Origin: Emydura subglobosa
Taxonomy: Eukaryota; Chordata; Testudines; Chelidae
Direction: 5' to 3'
DNA: 64,000 nucleotides
Assembly (NCBI GenBank): GCA_007922225.1
Contig: ML679946.1
Location: forward strand, 90,610,407-90,674,406
Shown here one piece after another: positions 35,776-47,915 of the stretch (the stretch's first letter is position 1; the number at the start of each line of letters is the position of its first letter). The position numbers and the translations under genes were made by a program. The notes under the pieces were generated by a model. That model worked only from the letters and a program-made list of their open reading frames with translations, did not search any database and had not been told where the DNA came from.

Positions 35776-38700
35776 ATCTGGAGGTTACTTTTTGAAATAT
35801 TGGTAATTGCAGTGCCCTTGAAAGGTACCAGATTGACACTGCTGCAGAATTAAATCCTTCATTTAGCCACAAAACCCACACTACATAGAGAGTGGCAGTG
35901 TAAGCTTTCCCAAATCACTTCACAATATCTCTTATTCCTGATAAAGGAAGACTCAGAGCATCATTTGACCTGCCTAACCAAATCTCTAGCCTCTCTACCG
36001 AGGCTTTCAGTGAGTGCTGAATTTGGTACTGGTTTGCATGCCGGTGTGGAACATCTATTAGGAACAACACTGTGGAACCAACATTCAGTCGCTACCAATC
36101 TGAGTCCTATCTGAAACAGCAACTAGAAGTAAAAGGCTCTATATTCCACTACCCATCTCTCAAAACACCAATTCCCCAATATATTAATAGCTAAATCAAC
36201 TAGAAATTAAGTATCAAAGGCAACCGAAGTGAGGCTGAAATTGAGTTGAATCTGAACTGGTGGGGAAGATCTTAATTACCTGCCCAACTCAAAGCTGTGA
36301 CCAGGAAACATGAAGTTCTGACCACCTCCTATGTCCCATATGTAGGAAATAAAGATTAACGTGGAAAGAGAAATTAGGTTGCAACTGTATTACTGAAGTC
36401 TACATGCTATTTCACTGAGCCAAAAGGCCCTAGATGACCTGGCTCAGACAGGTGTACTGTGATGCCAGATAAGTTTCAAAAGTAGAGGTCAAAAAGTCAT
36501 GGCTATGTCCTGGAAATATATTAGCACACACTGGCTGTTGCCCTTTGCGCGTCACCAATGGTAACTCATTTCACAGTTGGTACCCTTATTTGTGGAACTA
36601 AGATAAAACGTATGTTTGCAAAGGACAAAATGCACTATTGCTCTCAACAATAACTTTGCCTTGATTTTTCCAGACAAACTGAAGCATCTGGTACATTATC
36701 CTCATCACCTCCATTATGACAAAGGTTGACAGAGTAGCCCTGCAGTTTTCTGAGAGGTGATCATCACCTCTCAGAATCTCCAGATTAGCAGCAACAGCAT
36801 GACAGGATTTTGGACAGAGTATGGGTAAAAAATGGTAACCAGAATGAAAAAGCAAACATAAGCCCCACTAACAAAGCTCTAGTTGGCCAACTGTGCTTGC
36901 TCCCATATCTAGCATATGATCTGATCAGAGGAGAATGAAGAATCCTTATGTCTAGGTGCCCAGAGGCAAAAAATGTATATGTAGTTAAAGTCATTAATCG
37001 AAATGCAAATCTTAAGAGTGTTGGTCTCTTCTTTGTTCTCAGGGGCACTCAGATAGCTGCATATTGAAAATCAAAGTTACAACAAAACAAAAATGCAAAT
37101 TTCAATAAATCATTGGGCTAAAACTCAAAATGTTTATCTACAAAAACAGACATGCTTTTTCATCAACTGTTAAAATGTTTTGTAGATATTATGAAAGATT
37201 AAAACTGTTTTGTGCACTGATCTCTGATGATGGAGGTTTCTCTTTACTTCCCATAAGAGTAGTAATTTGTTCTTCTGTATCACATAAATGGAATTTGGAG
37301 GGAAAATACATGAAAAGTCATGAAGAAGAGAAGCTTGTAAACATTCCACTTGGCTATTGCCATCGTGTTGGCAGCCAGACAGGCGCAGAACAAGTGAAGT
37401 TTTAAGCAGTGTTCATTAATAAGGCAGCTATGGGGAACCAATCTTAATGGCTTCGCTCCACTTCCTCCATTGATTCCTCCTCCAATTCCTCCCACCCCCA
37501 CGTCTGCAACTGTAACATAGTTACAATTATTATGTACAAGTTTATTGAAAGTCCAATGCCTGGATGCCCCTGGTTAGGGTCTGCCACATACATGTGGTAA
37601 CTTGAACAAGGAAATAAACTGGCTAATACATGCAGCCAGGACATTGCTCACAATGAAATTGCTTGACTTTGTCAGAGTAACTTGGAAAGAAAACGCCTGC
37701 ACTGCTAAAGATCTACACTTCAGTCTATAGGTGGCAAAGAAAGGGAAAACAGCAATGGCTATACTATTCATGACATTCATGGTGCAGTGTTGCTGCACAA
37801 AACCTCCCTGAAAGCCCATTGACTGGGTGAAAGCACCAGGACTCATCCCTGAGAGTGGCCCCAGAAACCACTGACATTTTCCTACACAGCTATACAATAG
37901 AGACAAAGACCTTTACTTCACTTCTCAGCCCCATTCATAAGGATACAGGGAAACCCCACCCCTACCCCTGCTTGCATCACAGGTATTCTGGTAGTCTACC
38001 CACTTTTTTTTTTTTTTTTTAATCACATTAAATATTCTGCTTTAGAACCACATTTTGAGTGTGGCAGAAAATGATTTCCCCTCTCCACCCCAATGTCTGA
38101 TACCCAAACCTAAGCACTTATTTTATGGCAGAGGAACAGCTCTATCCAGTTCACACTCAATCCACTTATTCAAAAAGTAAATAAATATTAAAATAAACAC
38201 TGGAAGGGGAATGGTAGGACAAGTTGCACCTCTCTGCATTATTTATACACTGAAATCTATCAGAGTCCAGCACTAATACAACTGCTGCATTTCCAGATGG
38301 CATGGATGGGGAGTGTTCAAGAACCACTTGGGACTTTCCAGTAGCTTGCTTTGTCCAAGGAACATAAGGCAGAGTGTAAATGGATGTTGAATACAACCTG
38401 GGAGGCTTGCTCTTTAAGATATGATTTGAAGCACACTTTTCTCTATTTAAGGTTTTGGGTATATTAAGCAACAAACAAATCTCTCTGCTTCTTTATGCAA
38501 GGAACTCAAAAATCTCTGAAATGTTGAAGTACTGTATATTAGTTAAGGTCTGAAATTAGGCTGCAGCACACATGACTAAGATTCACAGAAGTTCAACCTT
38601 AGTTTATGTAAGAAGAGATGGAACTGGTGATTTAAAAAAAAATTTAGACAAGGACTAGGGTCAGCAAACATGCTGCCTAAAATTTAACGACATTAAACCG

Positions 38701-39139
38701 GAAAGTTAACCGGGCATGCAGCCTAAAACTGCTCCTGAAGGCAACAAATGTGACATGATCCTTCTGACAGCTGTGACAAATTCGGTTTCATTTGCTTGAG
38801 CGCCAGCCATGTTCATTTAACTACAATTACTGACGCACCAGGATCCCCACTCCGGAGAATGCACCCAGTCATCCATCCCAGCGGTGAAACAAAGAATCTT
38901 GTACAGATCAACATGTTTAAATCATTCCTCTGTAACCACATCAAAATACTGAAATCTTCAAGACAACCCAGTGTGCATGCATGCCTGTAGATCCATCTGG
39001 TGTTTAGCAGATCCTCTATTATTCAGGAAACAGGGAATAGTAAGACCCATTTTGAATGCTTTGAACTACTTACCCATCCACTATGCACCTGGCTACTGAA
39101 CACGGCATAAAAACAGAGCAGTCCATGCTCTCCTGTAGG
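35776..39139. other. Intron with no recognised features
   Basis: A T run (about 38008-38022) and AT-rich unique-looking sequence. No exon recognised. Confidence 0.5.
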
Positions 39140-41530
39140 ATGTATTCTGGTTACTTACCTTGTATGATAACTGGAGTCCTTTCTGGTGGCATGAGGTTTG
39201 GATAGAAGACAGGTAAGTGGATGATCTGGGTCAGATGTAATTCTGAGATTACTTCTGGCATGAATGTAGGACGTAACCTCAAGAAGCTCTTATCCTCACA
39301 GAAGGCCGTATAGGCACAGACACCCAGAAGGGCTCCCAGTATACCTACTGGCTGAGGTGACTGTCGCCAGAAGGCAATATTCATAGATTAAGGTCCCATA
39401 TCAGGGTAGGTTTCCACACCAGAAGAAAGGCTGACAGGTCCCTTCAGAAACCGTAAACTGTAGGCAGACAGGCAAAGACCGAATGGTTGTCCACCAGAAG
39501 GTGAAATGCACTAATAACGGTCATGTGTACTCCTGAGGAGCTGAGACACAAACCTGCCATTTTCACATAGAGGAGATGCTACATAGAGAATCTCTTCCAT
39601 TTTGCTGTATAGCATTGTCTCATGGAATTTTTACTGCTATTGCGAAGGATGGAACGTACAGCCACTGAGCATGATCACTCTATGTTAGTCAGCCATCTAA
39701 ATACCAAGATGCCAGATGGAGACAGATTAGCTGGGGATGCAGGATCTGTCCTGGGTCAGTAGATCTGGAAGATGCAGATGAGCCAGGACTGCCTCGGATG
39801 CCTGGGAGCCAAGAGAATCACCATCATTTTGTCTTGTTTGATCTTCCTCAGAACTAGTGGAAAGAGAAGGATGGGCAGGAATGTGTACATTAGTGGTTCT
39901 GACCATTGTATTGGAAATGTGTCCCATCTGCAGTTGTGGCCCCTGCACTACCCTGGAAGAGTAAGCCGGACATTTTTTGTTTTCTTGAGATTTGAAGAGC
40001 TCACACAATGGGAATCCCCACTGTTGAAAGATGCTCTGCATCACCGAGTAATGTAATTTCCATGCATGGTCTTTGGAGAAGTGTTTGCTAAGGCTGTCTG
40101 CCAGAGTGTTCTGCCCAGAGTGTGATCTGATGGCAGATGCACATGTTCCAGAGACTGACAGCCTCTATCCAAAAAAGCGTGGACCTTGTCCCTCCGTTGT
40201 TGATATAACAAACTGCTGTCATGTTGTCCAATGTGACTTGAACGTGCCAGGTCCAGATCAACAGCAGAAACCATCTGGCAGGCCTTCGTATACGGCACAT
40301 GGTTCCTAGTAGGTTTACGTGTAAGTTGGATTCCTGCTGGGAATCCCAACCTAGCAGAGAGGCTTCTGTAATCAGTCTTTTTGTCAAAAAGTGGGGTTGG
40401 AAACAAAAGGAACTGCTATACATACTGTCTTCATATTTTCCCATCAGGTGAGTGAAGTTAGAACTCTGAGGGGGAGCAAGACCAGCGTGTCCAAGCTCTG
40501 CTTGTTTGGAACATTAAGTGTCCACAACCAAGCCTGTACACATCGAAGCAAAAGGTGTCTAGCAAAAGGTGTCACGAGACACGATCCCATGAGGCCAGAA
40601 GGACAAAACAGGATCTTAGTATTGTCTGAGGGCTCACTCGGAGCTGAGTTATGAGATTCTTCACACCTTGGAATCTGTCCTGAAGTAGATAGCCTTTGGC
40701 CATGGCCAAATCGAGCGTCGCTTCAACAAAGTCTATGGTCCATGTGGGAACTAAAGTGGACTTTTCTGCAAAAACTTGGAATCTTAATGATTGTAGGAGT
40801 TGGAGCAGGATCCACAGAATTGCCACCTGCACTTTATGGTATGAGTTTCCTGTGAGCAGTTGTCAAGGTAGGGGAATGCTCACATACCCCAACAATGCAG
40901 ATGTGCTACCACTACTGAAAACACCTTCATAAATGCTCGCGACACTGCTGAGAGGCCAAGGGGAACATTCTGTATTGGTAATGGTCTAGGCCTACAGCAA
41001 ACTGCAGGAATCTTGTGCATGCAGGGGGAATATTTATGTTGAAATAGTGCCCTTCAATTCGAGAATTGCAAACAAATCACCTTTGTTTAGCAATGAGGCT
41101 ATAGCTGCCAGGGTGATCATTCTGAACATCAGGTGGCAGATGAAGAGCTTGTGGGGGGGGAGAAGGGAGGGTAGTAGAGGAAAAGATGGACAAAAGCTCT
41201 ATCGTATAACCACTGGTAATGATTTCCAGAACCCATATGTCTGATGTGAAATGGCAGCACACACAGGAAAAGCAATCTATGTGCCCACCAAAAGTTCTGC
41301 GTGAATCCAGTCTGGGTAGCTCCATCTGAGACTATGGGCAGTAGAAAGGAACTGGAGAGGCAGGCAGTCCACAACACCTCTAATATTCACAAGTTCAGAG
41401 CACGAGGAGAAGGGTGCATGTGCGGATCAATGGACTCTGCTAATGAAAGATCATCTCTTCGCAGGCACATACACATCTTGAGTAGAATACAAACAGGGAC
41501 AATCATTCAGAGACGAATCTTACTCTCTTG
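39140..41530 (-). mobile_element. Decayed DIRS-like (tyrosine recombinase) retrotransposon
   Basis: On the minus strand several frames, read in order, carry parts of a DIRS-type polyprotein. First comes a reverse transcriptase segment with FPYLDN (about 40858-40876) in place of the catalytic YLDD, followed by AEKSTLVPTWTIDFVEATLD. An RNase H piece follows with LDNMTAVCYINN (about 40195-40232). The C-terminal part resembles a tyrosine recombinase, with FLRLRPTFMPEVISELH at 39151-39384. Stops and frameshifts break it throughout, and internal deletions are likely. DIRS elements use a tyrosine recombinase instead of a DDE integrase and make no target duplication. The identification is from motif recognition; a Ty3/gypsy origin for some parts is the main alternative. 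It has the same orientation as MTSS1. Confidence 0.75.
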
Positions 41531-41841
41531 TCTGATCAAACCCAAAACAGAATAGATCATTTGGACACTAAACAGTGTCCATCTATACCTTTATGGAATA
41601 GAAGAGTCTGCTGGAATTTAATCTGCATCTATAGGATATTAACGTAATTTCTACCTTGTTTCATCCCTATTAAATTCTCTAAGTCTTATCCATAACAATC
41701 TTTAGGGCCAAATTCAGCCCTTGAATATATGCCAACAACTCCTACAGACTTCAGTGGGCACTGAGCATGGTTGAATGAGAGCTAAACTTCACCCCAAAGA
41801 GGGAAAGACCTTATTTCCAGATCTGCTAAAGGATTAGGTGC
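41531..41841. other. Intron, unrecognised
   Basis: Holds a GACTTCAGTGGGCA motif (41747-41760) that also appears at 48409-48420. Otherwise nothing recognised. Confidence 0.45.
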
Positions 41842-42080
41842 TTTACGCCACGTCTACACTACAGAGCTACTGTACTGATGCAGCTAAAAGATCATTCATG
41901 TAGTCGCTCTATGCTGATGGGAGAGAGCTCTCCCACTGGCATAATAAAACCACCTCCATGAGTTGCGGTAGAAGCTCTGCTGCTGAGACAGTGCTGTTGA
42001 CACCAGTGCTTCTGTCGATGTAACTTACTGGGTTTTTTCCACACCCCTGAGCAATGTAAGTGGTATAGTAGACAAGCTGT
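41842..42080. mobile_element. MITE with CGTCTACACTA ends
   Basis: The left end is GCCACGTCTACACTACAGAG. The right end TATAGTAGACAAGCT, reverse-complemented, gives AGCTTGTCTACTATA. An internal GGGAGAGAGCTCTCCC palindrome lies near 41920. Non-coding. Confidence 0.65.
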
Positions 42081-42899
42081 AAGTGTCCTCATCATTATCC
42101 CCCCCAAAACTATAGCCTCAAAACAGAAGAGAGTTGTAAACATGCCAATGAAACACTTTTTCTTCAGAGATTGACTTTAAAGCTCCTAGATACCAGATCT
42201 GTCTTGGTTTTAAATAAGTTTAGAAACTTCACAAAATGCTTCCAAATATCAACATTATTTGTGTTAAAAAAACAAAAAACAAAAAAACAATTTAAAATAA
42301 ATTCCAAAGCATGACATGTAGCAAATACATGCAATCTGTAGACTGGAATTTATTCTCTTTAATGCTGTTGTTCAGGCCACAGCTGTTCTTTCAGGCTATG
42401 GCCTGTAGTAACAGATGGTTTATGTTTTTCTTTTCAAAAGAACATCCTAGTCCACATCTTCAATGGAATGCAAGAAACACACTGGCATTTGTGTATTCCA
42501 AAGCAGAATTTGCTCTTTAGGAGGATTCAGTCTCCCATCAACACATGGGGAGACTTACAGTACAGTATATATGTAACCTCAACTAGCACACGGGATGCTA
42601 TTGAGTAAGTCCCTAGTATGTCAAAAGAATCCAGGAATCCTTATATGGCATTAGCTAATGACTCAAAATTCCTGTTCATTCAGGATCCCAAGAAAGATAC
42701 TTTGCTGGGCAGATATGTTTCTGAAAATAATTGCCGTGATGAAGAATGAGCTGAAACAATTTGAAACTTTGAAAATAGGCAAAATGTTAAAGCAAATGAA
42801 ACTAGAAGGATCAGGAAAGCAAGTGACAAGGAAGGGAAAAAACACAAATGAATTTTTGACAAAGATTATAAACTAAACAGCAATCAATGGGCAAAAGGT
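42081..42899. other. Intron, unrecognised
   Basis: A-rich runs near 42266-42290; nothing else recognised. Confidence 0.5.
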
Positions 42900-43005
42900 A
42901 TCATCAGTGGGTAAACAGAGGCACAGCGGTTATCTGACTTGCTCAAGGGCACAGCTAATCAACCGCTGAGATGGGAACAGAACCCAGGAGTCCTTATTCC
43001 CAGCT
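42900..43005 (-). repeat. MIR fragment
   Basis: ACAGAGGCACAGCGGTTATC, GACTTGCTCAAGGGCACAGC and AACAGAACCCAGGAGTCCTT are the reverse complement of MIR core blocks. Confidence 0.75.
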
Positions 43006-45305
43006 CCCTCCTTCCCCCCCCCCGGTTTTTTTTTTTTTATATAAACAAAAACATCTTTCAACTTCCGTAGAACATAGCTCCTTTCACACTAGTGGTGTGT
43101 ACATGATCTAATTTTTTTGGTGTTTATTTTTAAAGCAGTTGAATTTTACTGGAAAAAAAACTGGAGATTATCGAGCACAAATAAACTCAACAGCTCTGCA
43201 AGCCGTTGTTGGCCTGGTTTTCTACCCATTCCTCCCCCCCACTTTTAAATCATTATGTGCCTCTTGCTGAAGTCTATTTGCAGATAGTATTTTCATAGCC
43301 ACTATCTTTCCTCAGCAGCCAGCCAGCCATGCAACACATCTTAGTCCAGTGTTGCAAAGACAGTATTGATGGAAAGCTACTGTAATATTTAAGGAATTCT
43401 GTTTAAGAACAAGGTAGACTTTGTTGACAAATAAAACTGGAGAGGAAGATTTGTCATTACCTTTCCAAATAAAAGTAAATAGAATTGTGTTTATTTTTCA
43501 ATGAGAAATTCCCCCCCCCCTTAAAAAAAAAAACCAACAAAACAAAAAACGAACCCAACAAACTTCCTACACCAAAAACACCTTATAACCATTTGGGTAT
43601 GTTTTAAAGAAGATAGTAAGAGCAAAAAACAAATTCATTTTCTGTCCTGGTATTTCTAATGAAGCTCCATCATCCCCAAGAGCCAAAGCAGAAGGAAAAT
43701 GGGTCACATAGCTAATTACCACTGATGAAGCGTGAAGCCAAAATTTCCCTGAAATGTAATAGATTTTTTTTAATAACTCCAGACTCATTAAAATATCCCA
43801 GAGTCACCTATGTATTGCCAGCAGCTTAAGCTGAATACTATGCAAGAACGTATCCGACACCATGCTGTTTCACCATCAAAAGAGAAAGGCATCACACTTG
43901 ACAACATCTAAACTCCTATTAGTTTAGTAGTAAAATGACTAGAAAAATCATCCTCGTACAGGCTGTTCTTTAATTTAATCAAACACCCTCCCACACAAAA
44001 ACACACAAAAAACAAACCACCTAGACTTATCCAGGCACTAACCAAAGAATTCAGTTTCAGATCAAACAGCTGGGCAGAACCCACTGCAGGTTCCAACTCA
44101 TGTTTCACAGAAAAGCCTTTTTAAAAACCTGCAGTTCACATCAAGTTTATTATTTCCCTGTAACACAGGGAGTATTCCACAACAAGGTTTTTGCCCAGCT
44201 GTTCACTTAATTCTGCCCTCATTCCCTCCCACGCACAGATATCACACCGCCATACACAAACTATTAGACACAGCCACGCATTTAGGCTTTGTCATAGGCA
44301 GATCCTGTTTATAAATGACAGGTGCATACACTTGCTGTACCAGGCAGTGAACCTGTGATCAAGCTTATCAGGTGAAGAAAATATGAGGAAGTCACAAGGG
44401 GAGGAAAAACTCACTATCAGGCTACAAATATCACATTTACAGCCCACTAAGATCATAACAACAGGATGCAAGATCAGCGGCATGTCAGCTGGCTACGCTT
44501 TCCATATCAGTTTAATAGTGTGCTATTTGCTCTTGCCTCCTAAACCTTGTTTTCATTTGGACCAGTCTGACCCCCGACTCCCAAGCCAAACCCAATTTCA
44601 TGGATAGGTTCACATTACCTCTTGATGCAGAACACCAATGTACCATTTGCCTTGGATGATATCAGTGACAGTGAAGCCCTGGTGGGGTGTTTAAGAAAGC
44701 ACCAACAGGGAAGTCAGTCTGTCCAGCCAAACAACATGTGGCCATAACAGATTTCCACTCACCAAGTGACTGGATAATAGAACTCTGCACACTATAACTC
44801 AATGCATCATAGCTACGGACAATATACTACAAAAGCAAGTCACCACAACGTTTTAGAAATCAAAACATCTTGCAGAGGGGACACCTCATTTGACAGGTCT
44901 GCAGCTGCCTTTCAGTACATGTCAAACAGCACAGTCCTCGTGTTACTGCATCAGATTTTGTATGAGAGAAGAGCAAAGATGCTAAGCCTGAAGAGTGCAA
45001 AACCAGAGTGAGACATTCATTCTGAATGGTACGTCCGTGACTACGTTCCTGCCCTGCAGACTAACATGCCTTCTTTCTGTGGGTTTCACACTCCAGCACA
45101 ATTGCATCCGCTGCACTGATTCCACATTTTTGTTTAGTATTAAATTGTGAGCTCTCATTTTATAAAGTCCTCATGCTCTACAGTGAGGACAAATACACAA
45201 GTCACATTTGAGTAAAACCCACAAAATTATATTTACAGATAAATCCCTTGATTAATCCAAGTACAACATTACCATTAATCAAATATATGTTTTTTATCCA
45301 CTTAA
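43006..45305. other. Intron with low-complexity runs only
   Basis: Poly-C/poly-T tracts occur near 43014-43040, with other C and A tracts near 43510-43550. No transposon or exon recognised. Confidence 0.5.
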
Positions 45306-46560
45306 TCATAGAATCATAGAATCATAGAGTTGGAAGGGACCTCAGGAGGTCATCTAGTCCAACCCCCTGCTCAAAGCAGGACTAACCTCAGCTATATCAT
45401 CCCAGCCAGGGCTTTGTCAAGCCTCAGCTTAAAAACCTGTAAGGATGGAGATTCCACCACCTCCCTAGGTAACCCATTCCAATGCTTCACCACCCTCCTA
45501 GTAAAAAACTTTTTCCTAATGTCCAACCTAGACCTCCCCCCCTGCAACTTGAGACCGTTGCTCCTTGTTCTGTCATCTGCCACCACCGAGAACAGCCTAG
45601 CCCCATCCTCCCTGGAACCCCCTTTCAGGTAGTTAAAAGCCGCTATCAAATCCCCCCTCACTCTTCTCTTTTGCAGACTAAACAAGCCCAGTTCCCTCAG
45701 CCTCTCCTCATAAGTCCTGTGCTCCAGCCCCCTAATCATTGTGGTTGCCCTCCGCTGCACTCTCTCCAACTTGTCCACATCTTTTTTGTAGTGGGGGGCC
45801 CAAAACTGGACACAGTATTCTAAATGCGGCCTCACCAATGCCGAATAGAGGGGAATAATCACTTCCCGTGACCTGCTGGCAATGCCCCTCCTAATGCAGC
45901 CCAATATGCCATTAGCCTTCTTGACAACCAGGGCACACTGCTGACTCATATCCAGCTTTATATCCACCGTTACCCCCAGGTCCTTTTCTGCAGAGCTGCT
46001 GCCCAGCTCGTCGGTCCCCAGTCTATAGCTGTGCATGGGATTCTTCCTTCCTAAGTGGAGGACTCTGCACTTGTCCTTGTTGAACCTCATTAGATTTCTT
46101 TTGGCCCAATCCTCCAGTTTGTTTAGGTCACTCTGTATCCTATCCCTACCCTCCAGGGTATCTACCACTCCCCCCAGCTTAGTGTCGTCCGCAAACTTGC
46201 TGAGGGTGCAATCTACCCCATCCTCCAGATCATTAATAAAGATGTTGAACAAAACCGGCCCCAGGACAGACCCCTGGGGAACTCCACTTATGACCGGTTG
46301 CCAGCTAGACATGGAGCCATTGATCACTACACGTTGAGCCCTATGCTCTAGCCAGTTCTCTATCCATTTTATAGTCCATTCATCCAACCCATACTTCTTT
46401 AACTTGCTGATAAGAATACTGTGCGAGACAGTATCAAAAGCTTTGCTAAAGTCAAGGTATATCACATCCACCGCCTTCCCTACATCCACAGAGCCAGTCA
46501 CCTCATCATAGAAAGCAATCAGGTTGGTCAGGCATGACTTTCCCTTGGTGAATCCGTGGT
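45306..46560 (-). mobile_element. CR1 LINE, 5'-truncated, with long intact RT frame
   Basis: The 3' end (plus-strand left) shows three to four copies of the octamer-like ATCATAGA tail followed by GTTGGAAGGGACCTCAGG, diagnostic of CR1. The minus-strand frame 45392-46594 is open for 400 codons. Its first 12 or so residues come from the flank, then CR1 ORF2 continues from HGFTKGK to the natural stop after LDKALAGMI. Landmarks by frame residue: DFSKAFD 48-54, [10 protein letters not shown] 104-113, catalytic FADD 134-137. CR1 ORF2 is normally about 900-1000 residues, so the endonuclease and N-terminal RT are missing. The absence of any stop suggests a relatively young insertion. Orientation is the same as MTSS1. 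Confidence 0.95.
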
Positions 46561-46594
46561 GAATATAGGAAAAGGCAAAAAAAAACAGTGGCAA
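45392..46594 (-). pseudogene. Truncated CR1 ORF2 (reverse transcriptase C-terminal half)
   Basis: A 400-codon frame. Residues 13 to 400 encode the palm and thumb of a CR1 reverse transcriptase plus the C-terminal tail. The palm carries the YLDFSKAFD and FADD metal-binding motifs. It lacks the APE endonuclease and the fingers, so it cannot retrotranspose. Residues 1 to 12 are not CR1-like and mark the truncation junction near 46560. The apparent Met start is in flanking sequence and is not a LINE start codon. It is kept apart from the element entry because the frame is unbroken, unlike the other LINE copies here. Confidence 0.9.
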
Positions 46595-46647
46595 CAGGGT
46601 CTAATGGGTTAAGCACAGTTCTGGCACCCAGCAATACATGGATCTGA

Positions 46648-46788
46648 AGTCTGGTCTACACTCAAAAGTTTTACTGACATACTTTAGTCAGGGGTATAGT
46701 TTATTTTTTTACTGAAATAGTTATACTAGTACACCACCTATTGTAGATGCAGTACACAGGTATAAAAGTGACTTATATGGGCATAGTT
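46648..46788. mobile_element. Diverged MITE
   Basis: TCTGGTCTACACTCAAAAGT at the left, GGGGTATAGTTTATTT and TATACTAGTACACCACC inside. It resembles 18327-18551. The right terminus adjoins the next CR1 element. Confidence 0.45.
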
Positions 46789-46789
46789 T

Positions 46790-46895
46790 ATAGATTCTAA
46801 GGCCAGAAGGGACAACTGCGATAATCTATTCTGACCTCTTGAATAACAAAGGCCACAGAATTTCCCCAAAATAATTCCTTTGGAACTACAACGTA

Positions 46896-46938
<43 letters not shown>

Positions 46939-47915
46939 TCCAATCTTGATTTTGAAATTTCAAGTGATGGAGAATCCACCACAACTCTTGGGTAAATTGT
47001 TCCAAGGATTAATTACCCTTACCATTAAAAATTTACATTTTATTTCCAGTCTGAATTCATCTAGCTTCAACTTCCAGCCATTGATCGTGTTACATCTTTT
47101 TCTGCTAGACTGAAGAGCCTATCAGATATTTGTTCCCTATGCAGGTACTTGCATACTGTACTCAAGCCACATCTTAACCATCACCAAGTTTCAAACAGCT
47201 CAATCTGTTTAGTTTAACAATCACTACAGAGCTTATTTTCTAATCCTTTAATCATTCTCACAGCTCTTCTCTGAACCCTCTCCTATTTATCAACATCCTG
47301 CTTGAACTGTGGACACCAGAACTGGACACTGTAATTGTCACACCAGTAATTGTCACACCAATGCCAAATACAGAGGTTATATAACCTCCCTTCTCCTACT
47401 CAATATTCCCGTTTATGAATTCAAAGACTGCATAAGCCTTTTGGCCAAAAGTATCACAATGGGCACTCATGTTCAGCTAATTGTAAAAGATTTGGGAGTC
47501 AGGGCTGATAGAATCACTGCTTCCCAGGACAGAGTCCCCCGTTATATAAGTATGGCCTACTTTCTTTGTTCTTAGATGCACACATTTACATTTAGCAATA
47601 TTAAAATGCATATTGTTTGCTTGTGCTCAGCTTACCAGGTGATCTAAATTGCTCTGCATCAGTGACCTGTCCTATTCATTGTTTATCACTCCCACAATCT
47701 TTGTTTCATCTACAAACCTCATCAATGATGATTTTATATTCTCATTTGAGGCTGAGATGTTAAATAGTGTAAGGTCAAGAAGGGACCCTTGTGAAACACA
47801 CCTGCGCAATAATGATTCCCCATTTACAATTACATTTTGCAACCTATTAGCCAGTTTTTAATCCATTTAATGGGTGCCATGTTTATTTTGTGTCTTTCCA
47901 TTTTCTAGCTTATTC
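46790..47915 (-). mobile_element. Old CR1/L3-like LINE
   Basis: The plus strand has AGATTCTAAGGCCAGAAGGG, GAGAATCCACCACAACTCTT, CTGAACCCTCTCCTATTTAT and ACTGGACACTGTAATTGTC. These are reverse-complement counterparts of CR1-clade ORF2 3' sequence, of a subfamily different from 45306-46560. Many stops occur. An A run of 36 bases (46901-46936) interrupts it. Confidence 0.8.
46901..46936. repeat. Homopolymer of 36 A
   Basis: An uninterrupted run of A inside a CR1-like element, on the plus strand. It may be an expanded short run, or a remnant of a retroposed poly(A) tail. Confidence 0.95.
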
